NCBI GenBank assembly: GCA_028287895.1
Contig: JAQBOV010000027.1
Location: 62,001 to 126,000 of the forward strand
Origin: Mucilaginibacter sp.
GTDB taxonomy: Bacteria; Bacteroidota; Bacteroidia; Sphingobacteriales; Sphingobacteriaceae
Length of the DNA stretch: 64,000 nt
Direction of reading: 5' to 3'
The notes beneath the pieces are model-generated. The model ran no database searches. It was given only the letters and a program-made list of their open reading frames with translations, and was not told the origin of the DNA. How positions within the stretch are numbered: position 1 is the first letter of the stretch; each line of letters starts with the position of its first letter. The translations under genes were made by a program, and so were the position numbers. Of the stretch, positions 1-9,027 are shown one piece after another.

Positions 1-425
1 TTGTCATGTAATGAGGACTTTTCAAACTCAAAATCCTTATTAAGCGCTATTTTGGTTTCACTGGCTAACTTTAAGGCTGATGGTAATGCGGCGTTCATTA
101 CTTCACCTATATTACACATATAGTACTCCGCCAGCCATTGCCAAAACTGTAATTGCTGCATGGTAACAACCGGGCGGTCATCCAGCACCTCCATCAAATA
201 TTTGGCCTCATATTTTTCCGGCGCCTGTGTAGCAATGGCTGATATGATAGCAGTGTACAATTTACTTTTCCCAAATTGCACAACCACTCTTTTACCGATT
301 CCTACCATATCGTTTAACTCGAAGGGCACCCGATAAGTATAGTTCTTCGCTATTGCCAGGGGTAGAATTACCTCCACAAAAAGCGTTTCCCTGTCGGTAT
401 GTTGTACTTTGGCAAATTCAAGCAT
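1..425 (-). CDS. priA: Primosomal protein N' (PriA helicase), N-terminal part
   Basis: PriA restarts stalled replication forks by loading the replicative helicase. Only the first 141 codons are visible, because the gene runs off the left edge. Translation from the ATG at 425 begins MLEFAKVQHTDRETL and continues with VILPLAIAKNYTYRVP and GKRVVVQFGKSKLYTAII. This is the typical start of the PriA 3'-end DNA-binding domain (a beta-strand opening, then the L-x-x-x-Y-x-Y-x-VP segment and the GxRVxVxFG motif). The helicase motifs and zinc-binding cysteines would lie outside the window. A DUF423 gene starts just upstream, with its stop 5 bases before this start, so the two may be cotranscribed. Confidence 0.88.
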   Translation of the reverse strand, partial: MLEFAKVQHTDRETLFVEVILPLAIAKNYTYRVPFELNDMVGIGKRVVVQFGKSKLYTAIISAIATQAPEKYEAKYLMEVLDDRPVVTMQQLQFWQWLAEYYMCNIGEVMNAALPSALKLASETKIALNKDFEFEKSSLHD

Positions 426-429
426 GTGA

Positions 430-810
430 TTATTTTCTGAAAGCAGCCAAAGCCAGTGTGGCCCAGCCTGCAATAAATAGCAACCCGCCAATCGGTGTAA
501 TAGGGCCCATTATCGTCAGCCATCCCCAGCCTGACAGTTCGCGACAGGCCAACAGATATAACGAACCCGAAAAAAATATAATACCAAAAGTGAAAAGGTA
601 ATAAGCAGCACGGACCAGGCCATTTCTTAAACTAAAGGTGGAGAGAAACAACAATGCAAAAACGTGATAAAATTGATATTGGACCCCTGTATGCCAAATT
701 TCGAGTTGCTGCGGTGTCAGATATTGCTTTAAACTATGTGCTGCAAAAGCTCCGGCTATGACACCGAGCATGCCAAGTACAGAAGCGGTAACGATTATTT
801 GTCTGTTCAT
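430..810 (-). CDS. DUF423 family small inner-membrane protein
   Basis: This 126-residue protein is almost entirely hydrophobic, with about four membrane segments. It matches the DUF423 (YgdD/TMEM256-like) family: an N-terminal helix with GVIAGAFAAHSLK, then the conserved WHTGVQYQFYHVFALL segment, a central SGSLY motif and a C-terminal GPITPIGGLLFIAGW. Length is normal for the family. The function of DUF423 is not established. It ends 5 bases before the priA start on the same strand, so it is probably the first gene of a two-gene unit. Confidence 0.88.
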   Translation of the reverse strand: MNRQIIVTASVLGMLGVIAGAFAAHSLKQYLTPQQLEIWHTGVQYQFYHVFALLFLSTFSLRNGLVRAAYYLFTFGIIFFSGSLYLLACRELSGWGWLTIMGPITPIGGLLFIAGWATLALAAFRK

Positions 811-872
811 TAGGATATAAAGTGCTAAGTTACCAATTGAAAGTATTACTTTACGGCTGCCCTGTAAAAATC

Positions 873-880
873 TACCTTTG
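873..880 (+). promoter_or_regulatory. Bacteroidota -7 promoter element TAnnTTTG
   Basis: The octamer TACCTTTG matches the Bacteroidota sigma-70 -7 consensus TAnnTTTG. It lies 14 bases before the ATG at 895, so the transcript leader would be only a few bases long. I see no clear TTG -33 element at the right distance. Confidence 0.5.
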
Positions 881-894
881 TAAGATTAGCAGCC

Positions 895-2490
895 ATGAAA
901 CGACATATCCTTATTACCATAATATTGCTGATAGCTACTGTGCTGGTAACCGTTGTTTATTTTAAGAATTTAAGCTCATCTACACAGCATACCAGCCAGG
1001 TATTACGCACCATTCCTAACAATGCTTCGTTAATATTTGAGTTCAACAATGAAAAGGGTTTCTATGATATTTTTGCTGACAATAAGTTATTCGCCAATTT
1101 TATCGGCGAAGAAAAATTGGCCGAACTGGCAGCATTAAAGAAACTATTATTACAAAACACCTTAATTGAACCTTATTTAAAAGGACAAAATTTATTTATT
1201 TCCCTGCACCCGCAAAAAGGCAATAACATTGATTTTTTGCTTACAACATCGGTGTCAAAAGGATTTGAAACTAATCTGTTTGAGCGGCTTTCAAAACAGC
1301 TCAGGAGCGGCATAGTAATTAACACCATCAATATAGCAGGGAAACAGGGCTATACAGTTTATTTAAATAACTTGAAAAAGCGATTTTATTTGATTGATAA
1401 TGACGAATATACACTTTCCGGAAGCTTTTCAAAGGAGCTAATAGAGGCTTGTGCGAAATACGACTATAAAACAGAAAAACAAGCGTTCGTATTATTGTCC
1501 GACCGTCAAAGTTCAAATTCTTTAGCTAATCTGTATGTGAACTATGAGGCTTTGTCGCCGCTATTTGAACAGTTATTTATTAATAAAAACACAGACATTT
1601 TTAAAAGCTTCAGACAGTTGCAAGCTTTTGCTGCCCTAAGTCTGAATTACAAAAGCGATGCACTGATGTTTAATGGGGCCACACAAATCCATGATGGCCC
1701 TGAAGATAGTTATTTAAGCCTATTCAGCCATCAGCAGCCTATTATCAATCGTCTGAAAAGCATTTTTCCTTCAACAACTGCTTACAGCACCGATTTTGCT
1801 GTTTCCGATCCCGCAAAATTCGAGTCCGACCTATCCGATTGGCAAACGAAAGGGGATTTTAAAACCGAAAGGTCAGCAGTAATAAAAAAAATCAAAGCGG
1901 AAACCGGCATCAATCCTGTAAAAGAATTTACCCCGCTGCTAAGTGATGAATTTGCCGTTGTAACAACGCGTTATCGTGAAAAAATAGCCATTATACAAGT
2001 TAAGGATGGCTCAAAGCTGCGTACTTTATTGATCAATCTCAGCAAAATGAATAATGATGACACAGGTCAGTTCAATTATGAGAAATTGCCGCAGCTATTA
2101 TTAGGTGACGTATTCAGCATTTTTAAAAAGCCTTATTTTAAGGTGATGGATAACTACCTGGTATTAACCAACAGCATGTCAGAACTGGCAAGTTATCAAG
2201 ATAGCTATATCAATCGCAAATTTTTAAACAAAACAGAAGGATACAATCGGTTTGACGCCTTATTGGCTGAAAGAAGTAACGTATCATTTTTTGTTCAATT
2301 TAAAAATGCCCAACCGCTATTTAAGCATGACCTGAAACCAGCATTTTATGATACTTTTGAAACCATTACCCCCGGATGGAAGAATTTTTATGCAGCAGCC
2401 TTGCAATTTACATCATCTGATAAAAATTATTACACTAACTTTTGCGTGAGTTTAAGTAAGGATACAACAATGACGACAAACGTTTTTTAA
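895..2490 (+). CDS. Membrane-anchored protein of unknown function (DUF3352-like)
   Basis: This is a 531-residue protein with one N-terminal membrane segment (about residues 5-24) acting as signal anchor, followed by a large extracytoplasmic region. The opening after the anchor (TIPNNASLIFEFNNEKGFYD) and the repeated alternation of short beta strands and helices resemble uncharacterised Bacteroidota proteins grouped near DUF3352. That resemblance is from memory and is not secure. No catalytic motif is visible. The next gene, 140 bases downstream on the same strand, also encodes an exported protein. Confidence 0.7.
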   Translation: MKRHILITIILLIATVLVTVVYFKNLSSSTQHTSQVLRTIPNNASLIFEFNNEKGFYDIFADNKLFANFIGEEKLAELAALKKLLLQNTLIEPYLKGQNLFISLHPQKGNNIDFLLTTSVSKGFETNLFERLSKQLRSGIVINTINIAGKQGYTVYLNNLKKRFYLIDNDEYTLSGSFSKELIEACAKYDYKTEKQAFVLLSDRQSSNSLANLYVNYEALSPLFEQLFINKNTDIFKSFRQLQAFAALSLNYKSDALMFNGATQIHDGPEDSYLSLFSHQQPIINRLKSIFPSTTAYSTDFAVSDPAKFESDLSDWQTKGDFKTERSAVIKKIKAETGINPVKEFTPLLSDEFAVVTTRYREKIAIIQVKDGSKLRTLLINLSKMNNDDTGQFNYEKLPQLLLGDVFSIFKKPYFKVMDNYLVLTNSMSELASYQDSYINRKFLNKTEGYNRFDALLAERSNVSFFVQFKNAQPLFKHDLKPAFYDTFETITPGWKNFYAAALQFTSSDKNYYTNFCVSLSKDTTMTTNVF

Positions 2491-2628
2491 AAAAAATATC
2501 CTTCTTGCACACAACCATAGGCCATTAATTTCGTTTAAAGCAGGTATCTGTTAATTTATTATATAAATACAGTTTTTGAAGTTTATCTTTAAGATTTATA
2601 AGAATATCATATAGCCCTGCATAATATA

Positions 2629-4053
2629 ATGAAGAAAGTTTTACTTATTTTTTGTTTATTATTTGCAGCAGTCGAGGGCTTTTCCCAACAATTTTCTCAA
2701 TATAATACGGGTACACTGTATGATTCATTTGAAAATCCTTCGCAGCAATCCTTTGTGCCGGATACCAGCAAAATGTACGCATTCAACTTTCTTATACCAC
2801 ATTTAAATGCAAATTTCTCGCTGACCGGCAATGCACAATCATCACTTGTAAACAGAGCATTTGGCGCAAAATATAATAATGCTGCATTGCAAATTGGTGC
2901 CGGCAAATACAACAATGCAATTGCCAATGCCAATGCCTATGCCATTATGTTTAAAACGTTTGTCAGTTTAGACGGGGATGAAGAGGTAGGTATTTTTGCT
3001 GAAACCCGGGCAGAAGGCAGGGGCGCTTTTACGGACGAATCGTTAGCGCTATTTGATGGGACGGCATCTTTCCCCAATAATATTTATGATAACGTATTAA
3101 ATGATCATTATTATTACCAGGTATATAATTCGATCGGACTGTCATACCGGGAAAAATTAAGTGAACAGTTTGCTGTCGGGTTTAAATTCGGTTTTTTGAT
3201 GGGCACAGATTATAGTAAACTTAATATTTATGAATCTCATCTGAGTTTTAACAAAACGAATGACGCAGCCATAATCTCACTAAGAGGCAAATATTACATG
3301 AGCCAGGGTCCAGGGAAACTGGATCTAAGGAGTTTTTTGCCAATAATACGCAGCCCGGGTGCTCAGATAAGTATAGGCACATCTTATAAAACTGAAGATA
3401 AAATCACTTTCCAGGCGAATATCAAAGATCTGGGCTTTATAAAATGGTATGGTAACTCAAGTATTAGTAGTTTTAATAGTACGGCAACAGTAAATGGTCT
3501 GTCTACTACAAAACGAGAAGACAGTTTATATAATTTAACACGTACAATAGTCAATTCATCGCCAAAATATGGCTCATTCACGTCGTATACAGACGGCCGC
3601 TTTGAGTTAAGCGCTACTAAATCCTATTGGGTGGATGCCAACAGTTCTATAAAATATTCACCAACGCTGATCGCTTCAAAGGAGTTATTATACAATGGCT
3701 TTACAGGCGCCATGGTCAATCACTTTCAATATCAGAATTACCATGCAAGCTTAACTGCATCCTATGACAATCAGAGCCTTTTTAATTTAGGCTTACAATT
3801 CATGTACAAGTCGTATAACGGCGAGTTTTATTTCGGCAGCGAGCGCCTGGTTCAAACAATGGGACTTGCAAGTGCGATCCATAATTCGGCTTCCTATACC
3901 AATGGATCGTTTACCGGGGCAGACTTCTTCATCGGCTTTTCACTGAAATTCGGACCGGTAATTGAACATCCTTTAAACGCCAGTATTATCCCCATTGGCC
4001 AAAAAGGATTTTTGGGCCGATTGTGGAACAGGTTGTTTAAAACTTACCAGTAA
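2629..4053 (+). CDS. Exported beta-barrel-like protein (DUF5723-like)
   Basis: The 474-residue protein begins with a clear signal peptide (MKKVLLIFCLLFAAVEGFSQ, cleavage after the SQ). The mature part is rich in alternating aromatic/polar strands (for example YQVYNSIGLSYREKL, FAVGFKFGFLMGTD) and ends in strands suited to an outer-membrane barrel. The start of the mature protein, with NPSQQSFVPD, resembles DUF5723 proteins of Bacteroidota, some of which are linked to gliding/type IX secretion loci. No such genes are adjacent here, so the role is open. It converges with tsaB, separated by one base. Confidence 0.7.
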   Translation: MKKVLLIFCLLFAAVEGFSQQFSQYNTGTLYDSFENPSQQSFVPDTSKMYAFNFLIPHLNANFSLTGNAQSSLVNRAFGAKYNNAALQIGAGKYNNAIANANAYAIMFKTFVSLDGDEEVGIFAETRAEGRGAFTDESLALFDGTASFPNNIYDNVLNDHYYYQVYNSIGLSYREKLSEQFAVGFKFGFLMGTDYSKLNIYESHLSFNKTNDAAIISLRGKYYMSQGPGKLDLRSFLPIIRSPGAQISIGTSYKTEDKITFQANIKDLGFIKWYGNSSISSFNSTATVNGLSTTKREDSLYNLTRTIVNSSPKYGSFTSYTDGRFELSATKSYWVDANSSIKYSPTLIASKELLYNGFTGAMVNHFQYQNYHASLTASYDNQSLFNLGLQFMYKSYNGEFYFGSERLVQTMGLASAIHNSASYTNGSFTGADFFIGFSLKFGPVIEHPLNASIIPIGQKGFLGRLWNRLFKTYQ

Positions 4054-4054
4054 T

Positions 4055-4747
4055 TCAAACCGATTTTTTACCTGCTATAAAATCCTTCAAATAATAGGGT
4101 TCAAAATAGGCAGTGTCCTTGAAATCATTTGCCAGGTATTTTTCTTTTGCCTTTTTGGTAAGGTAACAAGCTGAATTAAGGAATGCGGGAATAATCTGGA
4201 CATTAGCATTACTGCCCAATACTTCACTGCATTTTGCCGCCCCATCGCCGAAAAAAATTATTTTATTGGTTTGCAGCAGGTCATTAAAACTATTTTCATC
4301 AATTATTTCAGCCGAAGTCGGCCTGATCCGGTCTCCATTTGCAGTAAAAACAGCGGTAAAAACTTCCATACGGCGGGCATCTATCATCGGGCATAACAAA
4401 ATATTGCCTTTATCATCAAAAGTATTTTGAGCTATTATGCCATCTGTCATGGCTTCAAGCGTTTCGATAGCAATTAAAGGTATATCTAAAGCAAAACACA
4501 GCCCCTTGGCAACTGATATTCCGATCCGTAGTCCGGTATATGAACCCGGACCGCAACTTATTGCCACCGCATCCAGTTCATGATATTGTTTATCAACCGA
4601 TTTTAATATCTGATCAATAAATACAGTAATTACTTCAGCGTGCACATTCCGTTGCTGTACCTCTTTGTATGCCAAAACGCTTCCATTTTCTGAAAGAGCA
4701 ATTGAACACACTGTAGTTGCTGTCTCTATTTGTAATATCAGGCTCAT
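4055..4747 (-). CDS. tsaB: tRNA threonylcarbamoyladenosine biosynthesis protein TsaB
   Basis: TsaB is an inactive paralogue of TsaD that supports TsaD and TsaE in making t6A37 of ANN-decoding tRNAs. The 230-residue sequence has the N-terminal ASKHA fold start (MSLILQIETATTVCSIAL), the diagnostic CGPGSYTGLRIGIS motif at about residues 66-79 and the following GLCFALDIPLI segment. Length is normal. It is the last gene of the rpmH-rnpA-yidD-tsaB run, starting 6 bases after yidD. Confidence 0.95.
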   Translation of the reverse strand: MSLILQIETATTVCSIALSENGSVLAYKEVQQRNVHAEVITVFIDQILKSVDKQYHELDAVAISCGPGSYTGLRIGISVAKGLCFALDIPLIAIETLEAMTDGIIAQNTFDDKGNILLCPMIDARRMEVFTAVFTANGDRIRPTSAEIIDENSFNDLLQTNKIIFFGDGAAKCSEVLGSNANVQIIPAFLNSACYLTKKAKEKYLANDFKDTAYFEPYYLKDFIAGKKSV

Positions 4748-4753
4748 ATCAAT

Positions 4754-4996
4754 TTAAGGTACCGGATCATGCCCGTGGCCACCCCATGGGTTGCAGCTGG
4801 CAATACGTTTTAAAGTTAACCATCCACCTTTAAAGGCTCCATATTTTTTTATTGCCTCAACCCCATATTGTGAGCACGTCGGTGTATAACGACAAGAGGC
4901 GCCTGTAAGCGGCGAAATAAAGTATTGATATATTTTGATAAGGACTATAAAAATCCCCCCTATTATCTTTTTAAATATATCGGAGATGATATTCAT
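4754..4996 (-). CDS. yidD: Membrane protein insertion efficiency factor YidD
   Basis: This 80-residue protein has the YidD hallmarks: a hydrophobic amphipathic N-terminus ([20 protein letters not shown]), the [15 protein letters not shown] motif with two cysteines, and the C-terminal GGHGHDPVP. YidD aids insertion of inner-membrane proteins together with YidC. It overlaps rnpA by four bases (ATGA), the usual arrangement. YidC is not in this window. Confidence 0.95.
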   Translation of the reverse strand: MNIISDIFKKIIGGIFIVLIKIYQYFISPLTGASCRYTPTCSQYGVEAIKKYGAFKGGWLTLKRIASCNPWGGHGHDPVP

Positions 4997-5385
4997 TTGG
5001 CTATTTGCTCAGAAAGCTGGTTTAAAAGCTTTAAGATCTTTTTTTCAATAAAATCATACGGAGCGATCTCCTTACCAATAAATCCTATTGAAAACACGAT
5101 ATTTTTTTCCGTATCGCTCAATAATGAATATAAATATTGCTGCTTATGCAAGCGGTAAGCTTCACGAATACGGCGCTTTATCAGGTTACGATCAACTGCA
5201 TTCTTATATCGTTTTTTTGACACGGAGAATAAGACCTGCGCCGGAAATAACTGCGGGTCAGTTGCAATTAACCAGGAAACCTTAAATGGATAACATAAAA
5301 AAGAAGAACCGCTATGAAAAAGCTGATCGATCAGCTTCTTATTACATAAACGTTCTTCTTTTGTAAAAGTGTATGTTTTGCTCAT
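4993..5385 (-). CDS. rnpA: Ribonuclease P protein component
   Basis: RnpA binds the RNase P RNA and helps trim the 5' leader of pre-tRNAs. The 130-residue protein starts with [17 protein letters not shown] and has the conserved RNR-type motif as [14 protein letters not shown] (about residues 65-78). Length is typical. It lies 69 bases after rpmH on the same strand and overlaps yidD by four bases, so ribosomal protein bL34, RNase P protein and YidD probably share a transcript. Confidence 0.95.
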   Translation of the reverse strand: MSKTYTFTKEERLCNKKLIDQLFHSGSSFLCYPFKVSWLIATDPQLFPAQVLFSVSKKRYKNAVDRNLIKRRIREAYRLHKQQYLYSLLSDTEKNIVFSIGFIGKEIAPYDFIEKKILKLLNQLSEQIAK

Positions 5386-5454
5386 GCCAGAACCGCAATT
5401 TTAAAAAATACCCGGCCCGCGCCCCTATCAGGAGAAAATAAGCAATTGATGCTT

Positions 5455-5613
5455 TTATGCTTTGTGGCTGCGTTCGTCAGAAACAGATAATCTTTTTCTG
5501 CCTTTTGCTCTTCTTGCTGCTAATATTCTTCTGCCATTGGCAGTTGACATGCGCTCACGGAAACCGTGTTTATTTCTTCTTTTTCTTTGAGAAGGCTGGA
5601 ACGTTCTTTTCAT
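5455..5613 (-). CDS. rpmH: 50S ribosomal protein L34 (bL34)
   Basis: Reading the minus strand from the ATG at 5613 gives 52 residues starting [20 protein letters not shown], then [20 protein letters not shown] and a tail ending SDERSHKA. This is an unmistakable bL34: the MKRTFQPS start, HGFRxRM and TxxGRxxLxxRRxKGRxxLS are all present. The gene is shorter than 60 codons, so simple ORF lists miss it and show a meaningless antisense frame instead. It heads the rnpA-yidD-tsaB run. No dnaA gene or DnaA-box cluster is visible beside it. Confidence 0.97.
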   Translation of the reverse strand: MKRTFQPSQRKRRNKHGFRERMSTANGRRILAARRAKGRKRLSVSDERSHKA

Positions 5614-5774
5614 TGCTATTTTATTCTATTCGTCGTTTTTAAAAACAAGAGTGCAAATGTAGCGTAATTTTTAAACTTTTCAAATACAATTTACTTATTT
5701 GTTAAACGGTTTTACATATCGTAATTTAACATTTTATTACTGCCTTCAAACTTTTGTAAACCCTTACAATTCCT

Positions 5775-6653
5775 ATGAAATTTTCAGTCATAATGATATT
5801 GGCATTTTTGCCGCTTTTTGCGCTAGGCCAGCAAAACACTGCTCCGCATTATAAAATCTATGATACAAAAAGTCAAAAAATGATATCAGTCGATGATATC
5901 ATTAATCATATGGATAAGGCGGATGTATTATTTTTTGGAGAAGAACACAATGATTCAACCGGTCATGTTCTTGAATTTGCCTTTTTAAATAAACTTGCAT
6001 TAAAATATCCGGGCAAGGTCGCATTATCGATGGAAATGTTTGAAACGGATTGCCAAAATGTTTTAAATGAATACCTGGACGGACAAATACGTGAGAAGAA
6101 TTTTATTAATGAGGCCCGTGCATGGCCTAATTATACAGATTATCGTCCAATGATCGAACTGGCTAAAACACAGCATATACCTGTAGTTGCCGCCAATGCA
6201 CCGGCGCGGTATGTAAATAGGGTTAGCCGCCTGGGAATAAATAGTTTACAAAGTCTGAATGCAATAGGTAAATCGTGGCTTCCGCCACTTCCGGTTGATA
6301 CCCTTACAGGAGCATACTATGAAAAATTCTTACAGATCATGGGTGGTCACGACGCTATGGGCGGAATGCAAATATACCAGGCACAAAACCTTTGGGATGC
6401 TACTATTGGCTGGTCTGTAGCCGGGTTTTTAAAAAAACACCGCGATTATAAGTTGTTACAGGTAAATGGCGGCTTTCACAGTGAGGAAAAATTAGGCGCA
6501 GCGGCACAACTGATAAAGTATGCTCCCAAAGCAAGAGTATTAAATATTGCCTGCTTTGCAGATGATAATTTTGATAATCCCGACTGGAGTAAATTCAGTA
6601 AGAACAACGCCTATATTATTTTAACCGACCCTAAGCTGCCAAAAACTTTTTGA
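5775..6653 (+). CDS. ChaN/Tiki-like haem-regulated lipoprotein family protein
   Basis: The 292-residue exported protein (signal peptide about residues 1-18, ending ALGQ) matches the ChaN / DUF399 family of the EreA/ChaN-like fold. It has the conserved VLFFGEEHNDSTGH motif near residue 52, SMEMFE near residue 84, the WPNYTDYRPMIELAK segment, the VVAANAPARYVNRVSRLG segment and a late GGFH motif. Campylobacter ChaN binds haem; whether this protein does is inference. It is monocistronic and converges with mscL. Confidence 0.85.
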   Translation: MKFSVIMILAFLPLFALGQQNTAPHYKIYDTKSQKMISVDDIINHMDKADVLFFGEEHNDSTGHVLEFAFLNKLALKYPGKVALSMEMFETDCQNVLNEYLDGQIREKNFINEARAWPNYTDYRPMIELAKTQHIPVVAANAPARYVNRVSRLGINSLQSLNAIGKSWLPPLPVDTLTGAYYEKFLQIMGGHDAMGGMQIYQAQNLWDATIGWSVAGFLKKHRDYKLLQVNGGFHSEEKLGAAAQLIKYAPKARVLNIACFADDNFDNPDWSKFSKNNAYIILTDPKLPKTF

Positions 6654-6682
6654 ATAACCATAGCTAACTTTCCTGCAACCTA

Positions 6683-7093
6683 CTATTTCCCTTTTGCCAA
6701 TAAATCCCTTATCTCGGTCAATAAAACTTCCGCTTTTGTCGGTGCCGGAGGCGCTGAAGGCGGAACCTCCTGCGGCTGCTTAAGCGAGTTTATGGCTTTT
6801 ACGATCATGAAAATACAAAAAGCTATGATCAGAAATTCGATCATAGTATTGATAAAGTTCCCATAATTAATAGATACGTCGGCTATTTTTTTTGCGGGGT
6901 CGCCTTGCTTTATCAGAATTTTTAGGTTTTTAAAATCGATCCCACCTGTTAGGTATCCAATTGGAGGCATAATAACATCGTTTACCAGCGAGGTGACAAT
7001 TTTTCCAAAAGCGGCACCAATAATAACACCCACTGCAAGGTCAACTACGTTGCCCCGCATTGCGAACTCTTTAAATTCTTTTACAATAGCCAT
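6683..7093 (-). CDS. mscL: Large-conductance mechanosensitive channel MscL
   Basis: MscL is a homopentameric channel that opens under membrane tension during osmotic downshock. The 136-residue sequence shows the N-terminal amphipathic helix ([29 protein letters not shown]), TM1, the periplasmic loop after [14 protein letters not shown]2 ([18 protein letters not shown]) and the charged C-terminal helix ending [13 protein letters not shown]. Length and domain order are normal. Confidence 0.97.
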   Translation of the reverse strand: MAIVKEFKEFAMRGNVVDLAVGVIIGAAFGKIVTSLVNDVIMPPIGYLTGGIDFKNLKILIKQGDPAKKIADVSINYGNFINTMIEFLIIAFCIFMIVKAINSLKQPQEVPPSAPPAPTKAEVLLTEIRDLLAKGK

Positions 7094-7255
7094 AAAATAG
7101 GATTTAGTTACTACAGAATCAGATAGTTAAAGGTATTAAAAGATTCCATTTGTAAAAAATATTTATTCCTTCCCCATTAAACACTTATCGTTTTTTTACG
7201 TTAAAAGGTTGGCCAGGACACCAAAAGTTAATTTTTTAAGTTTCGTTAATTGGTG

Positions 7256-7263
7256 TATTTTTG
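7256..7263 (+). promoter_or_regulatory. Bacteroidota -7 promoter element before rpoN
   Basis: The octamer TATTTTTG fits TAnnTTTG and lies 14 bases before the ATG at 7278. This supports that ATG over the upstream in-frame TTG at 7209, which would put the promoter inside the gene. Confidence 0.5.
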
Positions 7264-7277
7264 CCCTATATCTAATT

Positions 7278-8753
7278 ATGCTTAAACAGAATCTTCAACA
7301 AAAACTCTTACAAAAGCTTTCACCGCAGCAAATACAATTTATTAAATTGTTGCAGGTGCCTACTGTATCACTTGACACACGTATAAAAGAAGAGCTTGAA
7401 GAAAATCCTGCTCTTGAAGACCTGAGTTTAACAAATCTGAATGAGCCGGAAGAACAATACCCCGACCGTGACCCTGAAGAGGATACTTTTAATGCCGACG
7501 AGGACACAGGTCCGGCAGATGAATTTAATATTGACGACTATCTGCAGGAAGACAACCTGAATGAATATGGATCGCGGTACGATCAAAACGGGGATGATGA
7601 GGATGACAGGAAAGAAATACCGATAGCTGTACAGAGCTCATTTTTTGAAAATTTACAGGCTCAACTGGATCTTCTTCCTTTATCGGATAAAGATTTCAGA
7701 ATCGGACAGCAAATTATAGGCAGCCTTGATGATGATGGTTACCTGCGCAGATCGATCACTTCCCTTACAGACGATCTGGCATTTTCGCAAAATATCATGG
7801 CTGATGATGACGAAGTGGAAGAAATGCTGAAAGTGATCCAATCCTTTGATCCTCCGGGTGTTGGCGCACGCAGCCTGCAGGAATGCCTGCTGATACAACT
7901 AAGGAGAAAAGACGCCAATGATCCAATAGTTAAAAAGGCCATACAGGTGGTTGAGCATTACCTGGATGAGTTCACCCGCAAGCATTACGACAAGCTTGAA
8001 AAGTCGCTTAATATGACCTCACAGGAATTAAGAGGGGTTATAAATGAGATTTTAAAACTGAACCCAAAACCCGGGGACTCAAACGAAGTAAACACCAAGC
8101 AAATGCAGGTGATCCCTGATTTTCATATCTCTAATAATGATGGCACGCTTGTACTGACTTTAAATTCCAAGAATGCTCCTGAGCTTCGCGTAAGCCGCTC
8201 TTACCAGGAAATGTTTGAACATTATGATAAGGCCTCGCAAAGAGATAAAAAATTGAAAGAGGCAGTTCAGTTTGTAAAGCAAAAACTCGATTCGGCAAAA
8301 TGGTTCATTGATGCTATTAAGCAGCGTCAGCAAACTTTATTGAAAACCATGAATGCCATTATGCAGTACCAATATGAGTTTTTCCTGACCGGCGATGAGA
8401 AAAATCTGAAGCCAATGATCTTAAAAGACATTGCCGACAGGATAGGCATGGATATTTCGACCGTATCACGCGTTGCCAATTCCAAATATGTACAAACCGA
8501 ACATGGAACTTACCTCCTGAAATCATTTTTCTCTGAGGCCATACAAACAGAAAGCGGCGAAGAAGTATCCAACAAAGAGGTTAAAAAAATACTGGAAGAG
8601 CATATTGGTGCAGAAGACAAACGACACCCGCTTGCTGATGAAAAACTAACCGATATACTCAAAGAAAGCGGTTATAACATTGCCCGCCGAACCGTTGCCA
8701 AATACCGCGAACAGATGAATATTCCTGTTGCCAGGTTAAGGAAAGAGCTGTAA
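7278..8753 (+). CDS. rpoN: RNA polymerase sigma-54 factor
   Basis: Sigma-54 directs RNA polymerase to -24/-12 promoters that need an AAA+ activator. The 491-residue protein has region I (LKQNLQQKLLQKLSPQQIQ and LLQVPTVSLDTRIKEELEENPALE), an acidic linker, the core-binding domain, the helix-turn-helix (IADRIGMDISTVSRVANSKYV) and, near the C-terminus, the signature RpoN box ARRTVAKYRE. I chose the ATG at 7278 because region I starts immediately and a -7 element lies just before it; the in-frame TTG at 7209 adds 23 residues unlike the family. Confidence 0.96.
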   Translation: MLKQNLQQKLLQKLSPQQIQFIKLLQVPTVSLDTRIKEELEENPALEDLSLTNLNEPEEQYPDRDPEEDTFNADEDTGPADEFNIDDYLQEDNLNEYGSRYDQNGDDEDDRKEIPIAVQSSFFENLQAQLDLLPLSDKDFRIGQQIIGSLDDDGYLRRSITSLTDDLAFSQNIMADDDEVEEMLKVIQSFDPPGVGARSLQECLLIQLRRKDANDPIVKKAIQVVEHYLDEFTRKHYDKLEKSLNMTSQELRGVINEILKLNPKPGDSNEVNTKQMQVIPDFHISNNDGTLVLTLNSKNAPELRVSRSYQEMFEHYDKASQRDKKLKEAVQFVKQKLDSAKWFIDAIKQRQQTLLKTMNAIMQYQYEFFLTGDEKNLKPMILKDIADRIGMDISTVSRVANSKYVQTEHGTYLLKSFFSEAIQTESGEEVSNKEVKKILEEHIGAEDKRHPLADEKLTDILKESGYNIARRTVAKYREQMNIPVARLRKEL

Positions 8754-9027
8754 ACTATTTCCGGAATGCGTGTTCAGGTTTTAAAGCGCGAACATTCTTT
8801 AACACTTTTTAGCACTTGGCTATCAGGCGATTATATCTTGTAGCCGACTAACAAAACACGGTCACCATAAAAACAAGGTCTGTTTATTATTGATGACCTT
8901 CAAGATATTCATTCCTATGTTTGGCCACCATGCCAAGGCAGCAATGGTAAGCCCTTCAGACAAGTTGACAGGGACACCGAGTTATCTTTTGCACCGGGTA
9001 ACATTTGCCTCCCGCGGCGAAAGATAC
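8754..9027. other. Intergenic stretch, nothing recognised
   Basis: This 274-base stretch separates the convergent rpoN and PorP/SprF genes. I translated it on both strands and found no frame with family resemblance, and no strong terminator hairpin. Confidence 0.5.

Noticed and set aside
5457..5642. 61-codon plus-strand frame with hydrophobic content
   Set aside because: It is antisense to rpmH, whose bL34 sequence is unmistakable.
5386..5774. Possible replication origin near rpmH/rnpA
   Set aside because: No DnaA boxes or dnaA gene are visible, so the gene order alone is not enough.
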